Positions 8,949-17,307 are shown, counted from the stretch's first letter. The stretch: DNA of 64,000 nt from Flavobacteriaceae bacterium PS02337 (GCA_029959285.1 JASCOE010000015.1:1-64000), one strand, 5' to 3'. Translations and numbers: made by a program. The notes: a model not told the origin generated them from the letters alone.

Positions 8949-9773
8949 TTAAATAGAATAAAAAATAGGTTCAGGAAACGGATTATTGTCTTTCACCTTC
9001 ATTTCATTTTTATGATAAACAACAGAATTAGAAGGAACTGAATATGTCAACCAAACATTTCCACCAATAATAGAATCTTTTCCAACGGTAGTTTGGCCGC
9101 CAAGAATAGTGCTGTTGGCATAAATAACCACATTATCTTCAATCGTTGGATGCCTTTTAATGAAAGCTTCTTCTTTTTTTACGCTCAACGCGCCAAGCGT
9201 TACGCCTTGATAAATTTGAACATTATTACCAATAATAGTCGTTTCTCCAATTACAATTCCTGTTCCGTGATCGATTGCAAATTCATCACCAATTTGTGCT
9301 CCGGGATGAATTTCTATACTGGTTTTAATATGCGCATATTCTGAAAATGTTCTTGCTAAAAGCCTTAAGTCCTGATGCCATAACTGATTGGAAAAACGAT
9401 AAATCGCAATGGCAAAAAATCCTGGATAGGCGTAAAGAACTTCTTCGATAGATTTTGCTGCTGGATCTTTAGCATAAATAGTTTCAGCATCATTCAATGT
9501 TTTTCGATATAATTCTGGCAAAGCTTCAAAAAATGCTATAGATTGTTTTAGACTTTCATTTTTATCTGAAGTATAATTTTTAACGATTTCGTTAAATTCT
9601 TTTTCGAGTACTTCAAATTTATGTTCAATAATAGGTAAGTGCCCAAATGATTTTGAAGTGTTTGAAAATAAAACAGAAAACAAATCTTCAATAAATTGAT
9701 GAATGTCTTTTTTCTGTGGCAGTATCAGTAAGCTCTGATGTTTTTTTGCTATTTCTTGATAAAATGAATTCAT
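8949..9773 (-). CDS. epsC: Serine O-acetyltransferase (EpsC/CysE type)
   Basis: A 274-residue acetyltransferase forming O-acetylserine from serine and acetyl-CoA, the committed step of cysteine synthesis. The N-terminal ~130 residues are helical. Residues ~150-260 are a left-handed beta-helix of hexapeptide repeats (IHPGAQIGDEFAIDHGTG, VIGETTIIGNNVQIYQG, DNVVIYANSTILGGQTTVG) containing the catalytic His-Asp pair in IDHGTG. It is the first gene of the encapsulin unit, with a leader of about 340 nt carrying copy A of the shared sulfur control module. Confidence 0.94.
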   Translation of the reverse strand: MNSFYQEIAKKHQSLLILPQKKDIHQFIEDLFSVLFSNTSKSFGHLPIIEHKFEVLEKEFNEIVKNYTSDKNESLKQSIAFFEALPELYRKTLNDAETIYAKDPAAKSIEEVLYAYPGFFAIAIYRFSNQLWHQDLRLLARTFSEYAHIKTSIEIHPGAQIGDEFAIDHGTGIVIGETTIIGNNVQIYQGVTLGALSVKKEEAFIKRHPTIEDNVVIYANSTILGGQTTVGKDSIIGGNVWLTYSVPSNSVVYHKNEMKVKDNNPFPEPIFYSI

Positions 9774-9993
9774 AACATGTGGTTTTTTGGTTTATAACTA
9801 ACAGCTTTACCATAACTCAACTTGCAACAATAGTTTTATTTTTTGATGCCATAGAAATCCTTTTGATGTGTTATACAACAAAGAAATTCTCAAAGGACAA
9901 TAAGTAGGAAAGTGTTTGGGATGTAAAAAGATTCGTTTTTTGATTTCGATTTTATAAAATGAAAACCGAATAAACGATGATTACGTAAGAATT

Positions 9994-10073
9994 AACAACA
10001 GATGCACATATAACCAAAAGTGTTATATGTAAATTTTTTAGGAAGAATGTAAGTCGATATTTTTTCTGTTGTT
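9994..10073 (-). ncRNA. Structured leader RNA, copy A (upstream of epsC)
   Basis: Read on the minus strand this leader folds into an outer stem P1 (10073-10065 with 10002-9994, AACAACAGA / TCTGTTGTT, 9 bp perfect). It has an inner hairpin P2 (ACATATAAC / GTTATATGT; 10030-10022 with 10014-10006) and a conserved single-stranded segment ATATCGACTTACATTCTTCC (10060-10041). The same parts occur in copy B upstream of susC with compensating changes in P1. It resembles no riboswitch class that I recognise. Confidence 0.65.
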
Positions 10074-10100
10074 TTCAAAATGTAGTTCTTTATATTTAAA

Positions 10101-10148
10101 CTCTACTAATTCTATAGACAAAGTTAAATTTATTATAATAAAAACCAA
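10101..10148 (-). promoter_or_regulatory. Promoter and operator-like site of the encapsulin unit (copy A)
   Basis: On the minus strand: -33 element TTGG (10148-10145), 18-bp spacer, -7 box TAACTTTG (10126-10119), then immediately TCTAT-AGAATT-AGTAGA (10118-10102). The last is a partly palindromic site covering the expected transcription start. A site there would suit a repressor. The layout is the same in copy B. Confidence 0.7.
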
Positions 10149-10360
10149 GAAAAAAGATATTTTTATTTGAAATAGAAAAGAGATATTTTGTGATTATTTT
10201 TAAAAATTTAAAACAAATATTTGATTATTAGTCGGTTAGGTGTTTTGTGTTGAAAATAAAAAAGATAGAAAAATAAGTAAAACAGCAAGTTTAAACTCAT
10301 TTTTCTATCTTTTAATTTAGAACAAAAATTCAAATCGTATGAATTTTAGCATTTTAAAAA

Positions 10361-12019
10361 TCACTTTTTTAAAGCAGCGCCACCTGGCATTGTTTCTGGT
10401 TTTAGTTTGAATTTACTATATTCTACAACTCCAGTTTTATCGGCCCAGTCAAAATATTTGGCAGAAAGTTGGTTTACAATTCCAGGATTTTGAGCCGCTA
10501 CGTTAGTAGTTTCACCTCGATCAGTTTCTAGATTATAAAGTTCCCATTCGTAAGACGGATAAATAGAAACCAATTTCCATTTTCCATCGCGAATGGCTCT
10601 ATTTCCAGCTCTTTCCCAGAATAAAGGTTCGCCGCGATTTACTTCAGAAGCATTTTCAAATAAAACAGGCAATAAACTTTTTCCAACTAATGGATTAGAA
10701 TTTACACCATTTAAATTTTTAGGATATTCAATTCCAGCCAATTCATAAAAAGTAGGAGCAAGGTCAATTATATGTCCAGTTCCTTTATCAATTCTTCCAG
10801 CTTTTATTTTTGAAGGAAACCAAGCTATAAATGGCGAACTGAAACCGCCTTCGTGCATATTATTTTTATATTGCTGTAAAGGTGTATTAGATAAATAAGC
10901 CCAGTTTTGTTCCTGATAATCAAATGATCCAGAAGTTCCAACTGGTCCGTCATTTCGAACCAAACCTCTTCCTAACGGATAGTAAGTATTAAATCCGCCT
11001 TGAGCGCCATTATCAGAAATAAAAATAATCAGTGTGTTTTTATCTTTTTTAAGCGCCTTTAATTTATCTAAAACTTTACCAACGTTTTGATCCATATTGT
11101 CTACCATTGCTGCGTAAACTTCCATTTTTGCTTTCCAAAACTGTTTTTCATCGTAAGTCAGTTTACTCCATTCTGGAACTTCTGGATCTCTTGGTGAAAT
11201 GGTTTGGTTGGGAAGCAAAATGCCATTGGCTTTTAATTTCTCAATTCTTTTTTCTCTTAAAACATCCCAGCCTTCATCAAATTTTCCGCGGTATTTTGCA
11301 ATATCAATTGGTTTTGCTTGCAATGGCCAATGAGGAGCCGTAAAAGCCAAATACAAAAAGAACGGTTTGTTTTCTTTGTTTTGTTCGTCTAAGAAAGTCA
11401 CGGCATTATTTCCGATTTCGTCTGTAAAATAATAAGAATCATCTTTTGGATGCAGTTCTTCGTTATTGCGAATTAATTTTACAGGATATGGTGTTTTTCC
11501 GAAAGGCAAAGGTTTCGTGTCAAAATAATTGGAAGCACCTTTTAAAATACCATAAAACTTATCAAAACCTCTTTGGTTTGGCCATTGCGCTTGATCTTCA
11601 GAACCAACGTGCCATTTTCCTGATAAAAGTGTGCTGTATCCGCCTGAACGGAAAACTTCGCCTAAGGTTAAAGATTCTTTGTTTAAATAGCCTTGATATG
11701 CTGGCAATCCTAAATTAACGTCAAAAAAACCAACGCCCGCTTTATGCTGATATTGTCCCGTTAATAAAGAAGCTCTTGTCGGAGCGCAAATAGAATTATT
11801 GTAAAATTCGCGAAGACGTGTTCCTTCTTTTGCCAATCGATCTAAGTTTGGAGTACTAATTTCGGAGCCGTAATTTCCTAAATCTGAATAGCCCATATCG
11901 TCAACCATAATCAAAATGATGTTGGGTTTCGATGTATTATTCTGCGCATTTGATTTTGAAATAGTTGCCGTTCCAGATAGAAGGAATGCAAGTGCAATGT
12001 TTTTAAGTTTGGTATTCAT
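10361..12019 (-). CDS. Sulfatase, Cys-type, exported
   Basis: A 552-residue arylsulfatase-family enzyme with a Sec signal ending near residue 26 (SKSNAQ). The metal-binding DD is at residues 40-41 (IMVDDMGYSD). The formylglycine motif CxPxR appears as CAPTR with Cys78, followed by ASLLTG, so it needs a formylglycine-generating enzyme, which is not in this window. Further family marks are GKWHVG and FISDNG. It would hydrolyse an organic sulfate ester to release sulfate in the periplasm; the substrate is unknown. It is the last gene of the upstream sulfur unit, 38 bp after the YeiH-type transporter. Confidence 0.93.
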   Translation of the reverse strand: MNTKLKNIALAFLLSGTATISKSNAQNNTSKPNIILIMVDDMGYSDLGNYGSEISTPNLDRLAKEGTRLREFYNNSICAPTRASLLTGQYQHKAGVGFFDVNLGLPAYQGYLNKESLTLGEVFRSGGYSTLLSGKWHVGSEDQAQWPNQRGFDKFYGILKGASNYFDTKPLPFGKTPYPVKLIRNNEELHPKDDSYYFTDEIGNNAVTFLDEQNKENKPFFLYLAFTAPHWPLQAKPIDIAKYRGKFDEGWDVLREKRIEKLKANGILLPNQTISPRDPEVPEWSKLTYDEKQFWKAKMEVYAAMVDNMDQNVGKVLDKLKALKKDKNTLIIFISDNGAQGGFNTYYPLGRGLVRNDGPVGTSGSFDYQEQNWAYLSNTPLQQYKNNMHEGGFSSPFIAWFPSKIKAGRIDKGTGHIIDLAPTFYELAGIEYPKNLNGVNSNPLVGKSLLPVLFENASEVNRGEPLFWERAGNRAIRDGKWKLVSIYPSYEWELYNLETDRGETTNVAAQNPGIVNQLSAKYFDWADKTGVVEYSKFKLKPETMPGGAALKK

Positions 12020-12057
12020 GGTAATGTATTTTTGTTTTTAATTCTATTCGCTTTTAA

Positions 12058-13320
12058 TTATTTACTAAAAAGTAAAAAAGCGATAATAAGCGTAATGATG
12101 ATGTTGAATAATTGTGCGATTAAAAAAGCAATCAAAGGTTTCTTGCTATTGTTTTGGAGTAGATCTTTGAAGTTGGTTTCTAAACCAATACTGGTAAAGG
12201 CCAATGCAAACCAAAGTCCTTGCAGATTCTTTAGACTATCTTTTACTTCGTCGCGAGTTTCGGATGTAATGAAAAATGAAAAAACAACCGAAGCGGCTAT
12301 AAAACCGATTACAAATTTTGGAAAACGTTCCCAAATCACATTGAGCGTTGGTTTTGATTCTAAAGCTTCTCCAGATTTGTTGTGCGTATATGTCCAATAA
12401 ACGGAAATGGCAAAAGCGGCGATTCCCAATAATACGTTTTGAGAGAACTTTACAATCGTGCTAATTTTTAATGCCGTTTCGCCTACCAAAGTTCCAGAAG
12501 CGACAACAGCGCCAGAAGTGTCGATACTTCCGCCAAGCCAAGCGCCTGTGACTTCTTCGGGAAAATTGAAATATTTAGCAATAATAGGCATGAAAATCAT
12601 CATCGGAATTGCAGTTACCAAAACGATAGAAATCACATAAGACAGTTTTTTAGAATCTCCTTTTATCGCTCCAGAAGTTGCAATCGCGGCAGAAACGCCA
12701 CAAATGGAAACTGCACTCGAAATCATCATCGTTAATTCGTCGTCAACTTTTAATTTTTTGCAAAGCCAGAAAGCAAAATACCAAACCGATAAAACGACAA
12801 TTAAAGCCTGAATTAATCCCAAAGATCCTGCTTTTAGAATATCTGAAAAGATGACGCTCGTTCCCAATAAAACCAATCCGATTTTGACAAAAACTTCTGT
12901 AGAAAGTGCCGATCGAAACCAGTCTGGAAGTTTGAAAAAGTTTCCAATCGCTAAACCAATTATTAAACTAAAAATAACCGCTTCTAAATTAATGGATTTT
13001 ATAGCTGAATTTCCTGCGAGAATTAACGCAATTAAAGTCAAAAAATAAACTATTGGAAAAGTAAATAGAAAATATTTTACGGATTTTCCAATTAAAAAAG
13101 CGCCAAAAGTTCCAATAGAAATTAAATAGATAAATTGAATAAAAAGTATTTTAAGGTTTTTAAAATCAAATACTTTCGTTGTTAAATCAGTAGTGTTTGA
13201 CCAGCTAAAAACTGGGACTTCAGGAAGAAAGATAAAAAGTGAAATTCCGATGATTATAAAACCGAGAATTACAACAGTCCAGTCTTCGTGAATAGTAAAT
13301 TTTTTGGGTTGAGTTGACAT
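12058..13320 (-). CDS. YeiH family membrane protein (putative sulfate/sulfite exporter)
   Basis: A 420-residue polytopic membrane protein with about 10-12 hydrophobic segments. It is recognisable as the YeiH/UPF0324 family by stretches such as IIGLAIGNFFKLPDWFRSAL, KIGLVLLGTSVIF, SICGVSAAIA, WLGGSIDTSGAVVASG and FTSIGLETNFKDL. Members are usually annotated as putative sulfate or sulfite exporters on context; direct transport data are thin. Here it lies between two sulfatases, which supports a role with inorganic sulfur anions, possibly relieving excess sulfite or sulfate. Direction and substrate are inferred. Confidence 0.85.
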   Translation of the reverse strand: MSTQPKKFTIHEDWTVVILGFIIIGISLFIFLPEVPVFSWSNTTDLTTKVFDFKNLKILFIQFIYLISIGTFGAFLIGKSVKYFLFTFPIVYFLTLIALILAGNSAIKSINLEAVIFSLIIGLAIGNFFKLPDWFRSALSTEVFVKIGLVLLGTSVIFSDILKAGSLGLIQALIVVLSVWYFAFWLCKKLKVDDELTMMISSAVSICGVSAAIATSGAIKGDSKKLSYVISIVLVTAIPMMIFMPIIAKYFNFPEEVTGAWLGGSIDTSGAVVASGTLVGETALKISTIVKFSQNVLLGIAAFAISVYWTYTHNKSGEALESKPTLNVIWERFPKFVIGFIAASVVFSFFITSETRDEVKDSLKNLQGLWFALAFTSIGLETNFKDLLQNNSKKPLIAFLIAQLFNIIITLIIAFLLFSK

Positions 13321-13333
13321 TTGTTGTTGATTT

Positions 13334-13360
13334 CCTGCAAGGTTTTCAAAACCTTGTAGG
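13334..13360. terminator. Hairpin CCTGCAAGGTTTTC-type, downstream of the 13.4-15.1 kb sulfatase
   Basis: An inverted repeat around CAAGGTTTT / AAAACCTTG lies between two same-strand genes. It belongs to the same dispersed CCTGCAAGG/CCTTGCAGG family as the repeats at 13395 and 17378. Confidence 0.5.
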
Positions 13361-13394
13361 TATTATTTATTTTTATAGAGACTAAATAATTAGA

Positions 13395-13421
13395 CCTACA
13401 AGGTTTGGTAAACCTTGTAGG
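13395..13421. terminator. Hairpin CCTACAAGGTTT / AAACCTTGTAGG
   Basis: A perfect 12-bp stem with a 3-nt loop, 13 bp after the sulfatase stop codon. On the minus strand no long T-run follows, so termination may be partial and leave the YeiH gene in the same unit. Confidence 0.55.
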
Positions 13422-13433
13422 ACTATTGTATTG

Positions 13434-15053
13434 TTACAAATCGACAAAATATTTTTGTTTGCCAAAATCGAATTCATAATACGTTAAATTAGGCCAAAGC
13501 GGTTTAATTAATCCTTTTTCCCAAGTTTGTAATGCAGTTTGTAATTCTTTTACTTTTTCAGGATTTTTTGAAGCCAGATCGGTAGTTTCAGATTTGTCTT
13601 TGGCAAGATTATAAAGCCAAGTTTCATGCGTTTTTCCGCTTACAATTAATTTCCAGTCGCCGCTTCGAATTGCTTTTGCATCACCCGAACGCCAAAATAA
13701 ATCTTTATGTGCTTGTTTGTTTTCGTTTACGGTTTTCACTAAATCTACGCCGTCATAAACTCGGTCTTTTGGTAAATCAGAATCAATTGCGGCTGCGATG
13801 GTAGAAAAAATATCCAAAGTGCTAAGAGGCGTTTTATAAACGGTATGCGGTTTTATTTTTCCTTTCCACGAAAGTGCAAAAGGAACATTAATTCCACCTT
13901 CAAAATGAGAAAATTTACCGCCTTTTAATGGTGCATTTGTTGTAGCAAAAGTATAATCCGCGCCACCGTTGTCACTAGCAAAAAAGATTAAAGTATTTTC
14001 TTCAAGACCTTCTTTTTTAATTTTTTCACGGATTCTTCCAATTGCATCGTCAAGCGCACTAATCATGGCAAAATAAACACGTTTGTTTTCGTCTTTCACA
14101 TTCGGAAAACGATCGTAGTACTTTTTGCGAACTTGAAATGGCGTATGCGGCGCATTAAACGGAATGTATAATAAAAACGGTTTTGTTTTATTTTTATCAA
14201 TAAAAGATTCTGCTTCTTCGGCAAATTTTTCTGTTAAATAGGCTTTTTCATGAATTATAGTATTATCGCGACGAATTTGTCCAATTCCGACACGGCCTTT
14301 TCCCCAAATCATTTTATCGGTAAAATCTTTATGATGATGATTGATAATATCTGGATTGTTGTCTTCTGGTGCAAAAAGTGAGAACGCCTGATAAAATCCG
14401 TAATGATAATCGAAGCCACGATCTAAAGGAAAAAATCCTTTGTTGTGTCCCAAATGCCATTTACCAATTATACCAGTGCTGTAACCTTCGCGTTTAGCCA
14501 AATCTGCAAAAGTGATTTCAGATTTTGGCAAACCTTGTGTAGCGATTGAAGCATCATTTGGATATTCTATTTTATCATTTAATCTCCAATTATTGGTATT
14601 CATGATATATTTAAAAGCGTAATATTCTAAATTGTTTTTCGGATAACGATCGCCCGGCTGATATTCATGCCCAAAACGTTCCTGATATCTTCCTGTAATC
14701 AATCCGGCTCTAGAAGGCGAACAAATAGAAGAGGAAACATAACCTTCTGTAAAAGTGACACCCGACGCCGCCAAAGAATCGATTTGTGGAGTTGGAGTCG
14801 ATTTTCCGCCGTAGAGCGAAATATCATATTTTCCTAAATCATCGGCAAGGAGAATGATGATATTAGGTTTTTTTACTGAAGTCGCAGAAGTGTCTTTTTG
14901 AGCAAGAAAAGCAGCTTTTCCTGCTGCTAGTTTTTCATCGGTTTTAACTAATGTTCCGTCCGTATTAATTGGCCAGAATAAAAAGGCTGCGAGAAGAACG
15001 AGTACGATTAAAATGGGAACAACAATTTTGGTTATTTTTTTATAGTTTGCCAT
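13434..15053 (-). CDS. Sulfatase, Cys-type, membrane-anchored
   Basis: A 539-residue sulfatase with an N-terminal hydrophobic helix (residues ~9-27, VVPILIVLVLLAAFLFW) without an obvious cleavage site, suggesting anchoring on the periplasmic side of the inner membrane. The metal pair is in LADDLGKYD, and the CxPxR formylglycine motif is CSPSR with Cys111, followed by AGLITGRY. GKWHLGHNKGF and FFASDNGGADY are further family marks. It is one of three sulfatases in the unit; differences in length and anchoring suggest different substrates. Substrates cannot be read from sequence. Confidence 0.92.
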   Translation of the reverse strand: MANYKKITKIVVPILIVLVLLAAFLFWPINTDGTLVKTDEKLAAGKAAFLAQKDTSATSVKKPNIIILLADDLGKYDISLYGGKSTPTPQIDSLAASGVTFTEGYVSSSICSPSRAGLITGRYQERFGHEYQPGDRYPKNNLEYYAFKYIMNTNNWRLNDKIEYPNDASIATQGLPKSEITFADLAKREGYSTGIIGKWHLGHNKGFFPLDRGFDYHYGFYQAFSLFAPEDNNPDIINHHHKDFTDKMIWGKGRVGIGQIRRDNTIIHEKAYLTEKFAEEAESFIDKNKTKPFLLYIPFNAPHTPFQVRKKYYDRFPNVKDENKRVYFAMISALDDAIGRIREKIKKEGLEENTLIFFASDNGGADYTFATTNAPLKGGKFSHFEGGINVPFALSWKGKIKPHTVYKTPLSTLDIFSTIAAAIDSDLPKDRVYDGVDLVKTVNENKQAHKDLFWRSGDAKAIRSGDWKLIVSGKTHETWLYNLAKDKSETTDLASKNPEKVKELQTALQTWEKGLIKPLWPNLTYYEFDFGKQKYFVDL

Positions 15054-15112
15054 ATTTTGGTAGTTATTTTTTGAATTTTGGTTTTTCGTTGTTTAATTTT
15101 TTCATCTACGGT

Positions 15113-15215
15113 TTGTCAGGCTGAGCGAAGTCGAAGCCCACACAAGTAGCTCCGTAACGAAATTTAATCTTTGTAGAGTTTCTAACGTGGGCTTCGACTT
15201 CGCTCAGCCTGACAA
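15113..15215. repeat. Long palindromic repeat (TGTCAGGCTGAGCGAAGTCG family)
   Basis: Perfect 29-bp inverted arms (15113-15141 and 15187-15215) with a 45-bp loop, in the 195-bp gap between the rhodanese-thioredoxin gene and the sulfatase. Related copies lie at 30281-30351 and, as a half element, at 32831-32855. Confidence 0.9.
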
Positions 15216-15248
15216 TATTGTAACGAACTTTGCTCAAAAAATGGATTG

Positions 15249-15956
15249 TCACTTCGAAGCCAAAGCCACATCAACATCTTTTTTCAAATCGGTGAAACCG
15301 TCTTTTTTGAAAACAACTTTTCCGTTTTGATATAAAATTAAAGTTGGAAAAACTTTTACCGTTTTTAAATCAGCAATTACTTGCGGACTTGTTTCTAGTT
15401 CAATTTCTACGATTTTTAAATTTTCACCGTATTGCGTTCTGATGGTTTCTAAAACAGGTTTTACTTTTGTACAGGCGCCACAATATTTAGAACCAATATC
15501 GACCAAAACAGTTTTATTATCGGCAACGATTTTGTTGTATTCTGAAAGCGTTAATTTACTTTTAGAATTAGCATAAAAAGGTTTTCCGTTTCCGATCCAG
15601 TTGGCAATTCCGCCTTCTAAACTGTAGGCTTCTTTAAAACCGTTTTTTAATAATTCCTCAGCTAACCAAACGCTTCTTCCTGCTCCAATAGAATAAGTAA
15701 AAACAGGTTTAGATTTGTCTAATTTTGCTACTTGTTCTGCATAATTTTTCGATTCTAAATTGAAATTTACTGCGCCGTTAATATGGTTTAAAGCAAATTC
15801 TTCTGGACCGCGCGCATCAATTATCTGTGGTTTTTTCTCCGCTTGAATTTTGCTGTAAAAAACATCTAACGAAACGGTATTTGAACTTTTATTTTGCGAA
15901 AAACCTACGATTGTTAAAAGCAAAAAAAGTACTGTAAAAATGCTATTATTTTTCAT
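15249..15956 (-). CDS. Exported rhodanese-thioredoxin fusion, rhodanese Cys replaced by Ser
   Basis: A 235-residue protein with a Sec signal (residues 1-20). It has a rhodanese-like domain (about 28-128; IIDARGPEEFALNHINGA) and a C-terminal thioredoxin domain (about 133-235). The thioredoxin active site is CGAC (Cys159, Cys162). The usual rhodanese catalytic loop CxxGxRS reads SIGAGRS with Ser89, so sulfur transfer by this domain is doubtful and it may only bind. The probable location is periplasmic. In this unit it may handle thiols or persulfides, or keep sulfatases reduced; that is inference. Confidence 0.85.
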   Translation of the reverse strand: MKNNSIFTVLFLLLTIVGFSQNKSSNTVSLDVFYSKIQAEKKPQIIDARGPEEFALNHINGAVNFNLESKNYAEQVAKLDKSKPVFTYSIGAGRSVWLAEELLKNGFKEAYSLEGGIANWIGNGKPFYANSKSKLTLSEYNKIVADNKTVLVDIGSKYCGACTKVKPVLETIRTQYGENLKIVEIELETSPQVIADLKTVKVFPTLILYQNGKVVFKKDGFTDLKKDVDVALASK

Positions 15957-16046
15957 GATGGAAAGGTTTTGATAAAAGCTGGCAGTGTATTCAAAGTTGA
16001 TTTTGAATACACTGCCGTGCTTTATATTTTTATATATTTTCTAAAA

Positions 16047-17240
16047 TTAAGCCTGTTCTAAAACTGGAGTTTGTTCTTCAGTTTGTACTGTATTTTCTAC
16101 AGGTTTTGCTTTTAATGGAAAAGACAAAACACCTTCAGCAAGAGAACTTCCTTCTTTTTTAGATTTGAATATTGGCCACAAAAATTGCGCGTACCATTCT
16201 TCTTGTTTGTATGATTTTGTTCCGTAAGATTCTGGAAATTTACGAGTGATTAATCCTGTTCCGAAAATAACATCCCAAAGGAAAAACATGTTTCCGAAGT
16301 TTCCTTTAAAGTGTCCAACTCCGTCTCCGCTTGTATCTGCGTGGTGCGCGTGGTGCGTTGCAGGAGTAGAAATCAGTCTTTCTAGAACCCAGGCAATTGG
16401 ATGTAAAACTTTGTATTTGTAGAAAGGTTTGTCCCAAGCAATACTCGAATGCGCACCCAAAGTGATGATGCTTTTAATTACCAAAACAAATAAAGCTGGC
16501 AATCCTAAACCTAAATAAGTTAAAGTTGCAGTCAAGTATATTTGTGAAAAGAAAACCGTGTAAATGAAGTTTTGTCTAGAAGCCATCGCCATTCCCATGT
16601 ATGGAGCAGAATGGTGTGTTCTATGAAAACGCCATAAAAATGGTACTTGATGATGCAATCTGTGATACCAATATTGCGTTAAATCGTCGGCAATTGCGAT
16701 TAAGAAAAATCCGCCCCAAAACGGAACCCATGATAATGCATTTGCTGCGTTTGGCAACAAATAAGGTAAAGCTGTTAAACTAAAAAAAGCAATTACAGGC
16801 GGTAAAAGTAATTTCGGCGCTAAGAAACAAACAATATCAATTTTACGTTCTTCGCCAGTCCATTCGTCATCGTATAAACCAGCAGCAAACTCTACAATTC
16901 CCAAGACAATCATGAAAACGATTAGTCCCCAAGATCTAATGTTGGCGAAAACGGGTTGTGCAAATTCTAGCCAAGAAGGCAATGTTAAATGTGATTCGCT
17001 TACAGCTCCTCCTGTTAATGTAAAGTATAGGTAAATTGCCAATACCGGCAATGTATAAATAAAGAAGCTTATCGTTAAGTCTCTCACTAATTTTTCTTTT
17101 TGAACTATTGCCATGATTTCATATTTTAAAAATTGATTAATTATTGTTAATCCTCCAGCCAAAATTGCCAGCGGAACTAAAAACAAGATTATCCCAACGA
17201 CAATCTTTTTTCCTATAATTTCATAATCTACTCGTTTCAT
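16047..17240 (-). CDS. Fatty acid hydroxylase/sterol desaturase superfamily membrane protein
   Basis: A 397-residue integral membrane di-iron enzyme candidate. Its histidine boxes are His193-x2-His196-His197 (HRLHH), His206-x2-His209-His210 (HRTHH) and His296-His297-x-His299-His300 (HHAHH), typical of the superfamily, set among six or so hydrophobic helices. Family members hydroxylate or desaturate lipids using O2. Its place between arylsulfatase and rhodanese-thioredoxin suggests a role in processing a sulfated or sulfonated lipid or alkyl compound, but nothing in the sequence names the substrate. The C-terminal tail is Glu/Thr-rich. Confidence 0.85.
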   Translation of the reverse strand: MKRVDYEIIGKKIVVGIILFLVPLAILAGGLTIINQFLKYEIMAIVQKEKLVRDLTISFFIYTLPVLAIYLYFTLTGGAVSESHLTLPSWLEFAQPVFANIRSWGLIVFMIVLGIVEFAAGLYDDEWTGEERKIDIVCFLAPKLLLPPVIAFFSLTALPYLLPNAANALSWVPFWGGFFLIAIADDLTQYWYHRLHHQVPFLWRFHRTHHSAPYMGMAMASRQNFIYTVFFSQIYLTATLTYLGLGLPALFVLVIKSIITLGAHSSIAWDKPFYKYKVLHPIAWVLERLISTPATHHAHHADTSGDGVGHFKGNFGNMFFLWDVIFGTGLITRKFPESYGTKSYKQEEWYAQFLWPIFKSKKEGSSLAEGVLSFPLKAKPVENTVQTEEQTPVLEQA

Positions 17241-17290
17241 CTCTCTGATTATTAATAGTTAATGTAAAACTAAACAAAATATCTTTTAAC

Positions 17291-17307
17291 TCTATGGATA
17301 TAGTAGA
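17291..17307. promoter_or_regulatory. Third TCTAT-N6-AGTAGA site, 51 bp upstream of the hydroxylase gene
   Basis: TCTAT-GGATAT-AGTAGA has the same half-sites and spacing as the operator-like sites of copies A and B, but in the opposite orientation and without a clear TAnnTTTG box. It could give separate control of the second part of the sulfatase unit. Confidence 0.4.

Larger units (their letters stand above)
9774..10360. other. 587-bp gene-free region between sulfatase and epsC
   Basis: It holds copy A of the control module (9994-10148). The part from 9774 to 9993 is the rest of the epsC leader, in which I see no conserved element or convincing ORF. The part from 10149 to 10360 is AT-rich with no clear feature or strong terminator for the sulfatase. 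Confidence 0.8.

Noticed and set aside
9817-9852. Short ORF MASKNKTIVAS in the epsC leader as a second leader peptide
   Set aside because: It has no cysteine or methionine run, no conserved context with the susC leader ORF and no adjacent stem-loop; an ORF of this size is expected by chance.
9994-10073. Known riboswitch (SAM, cobalamin, TPP) before epsC/susC
   Set aside because: None of the conserved core sequences of those classes that I know is present; only the two-copy local conservation supports a functional RNA.
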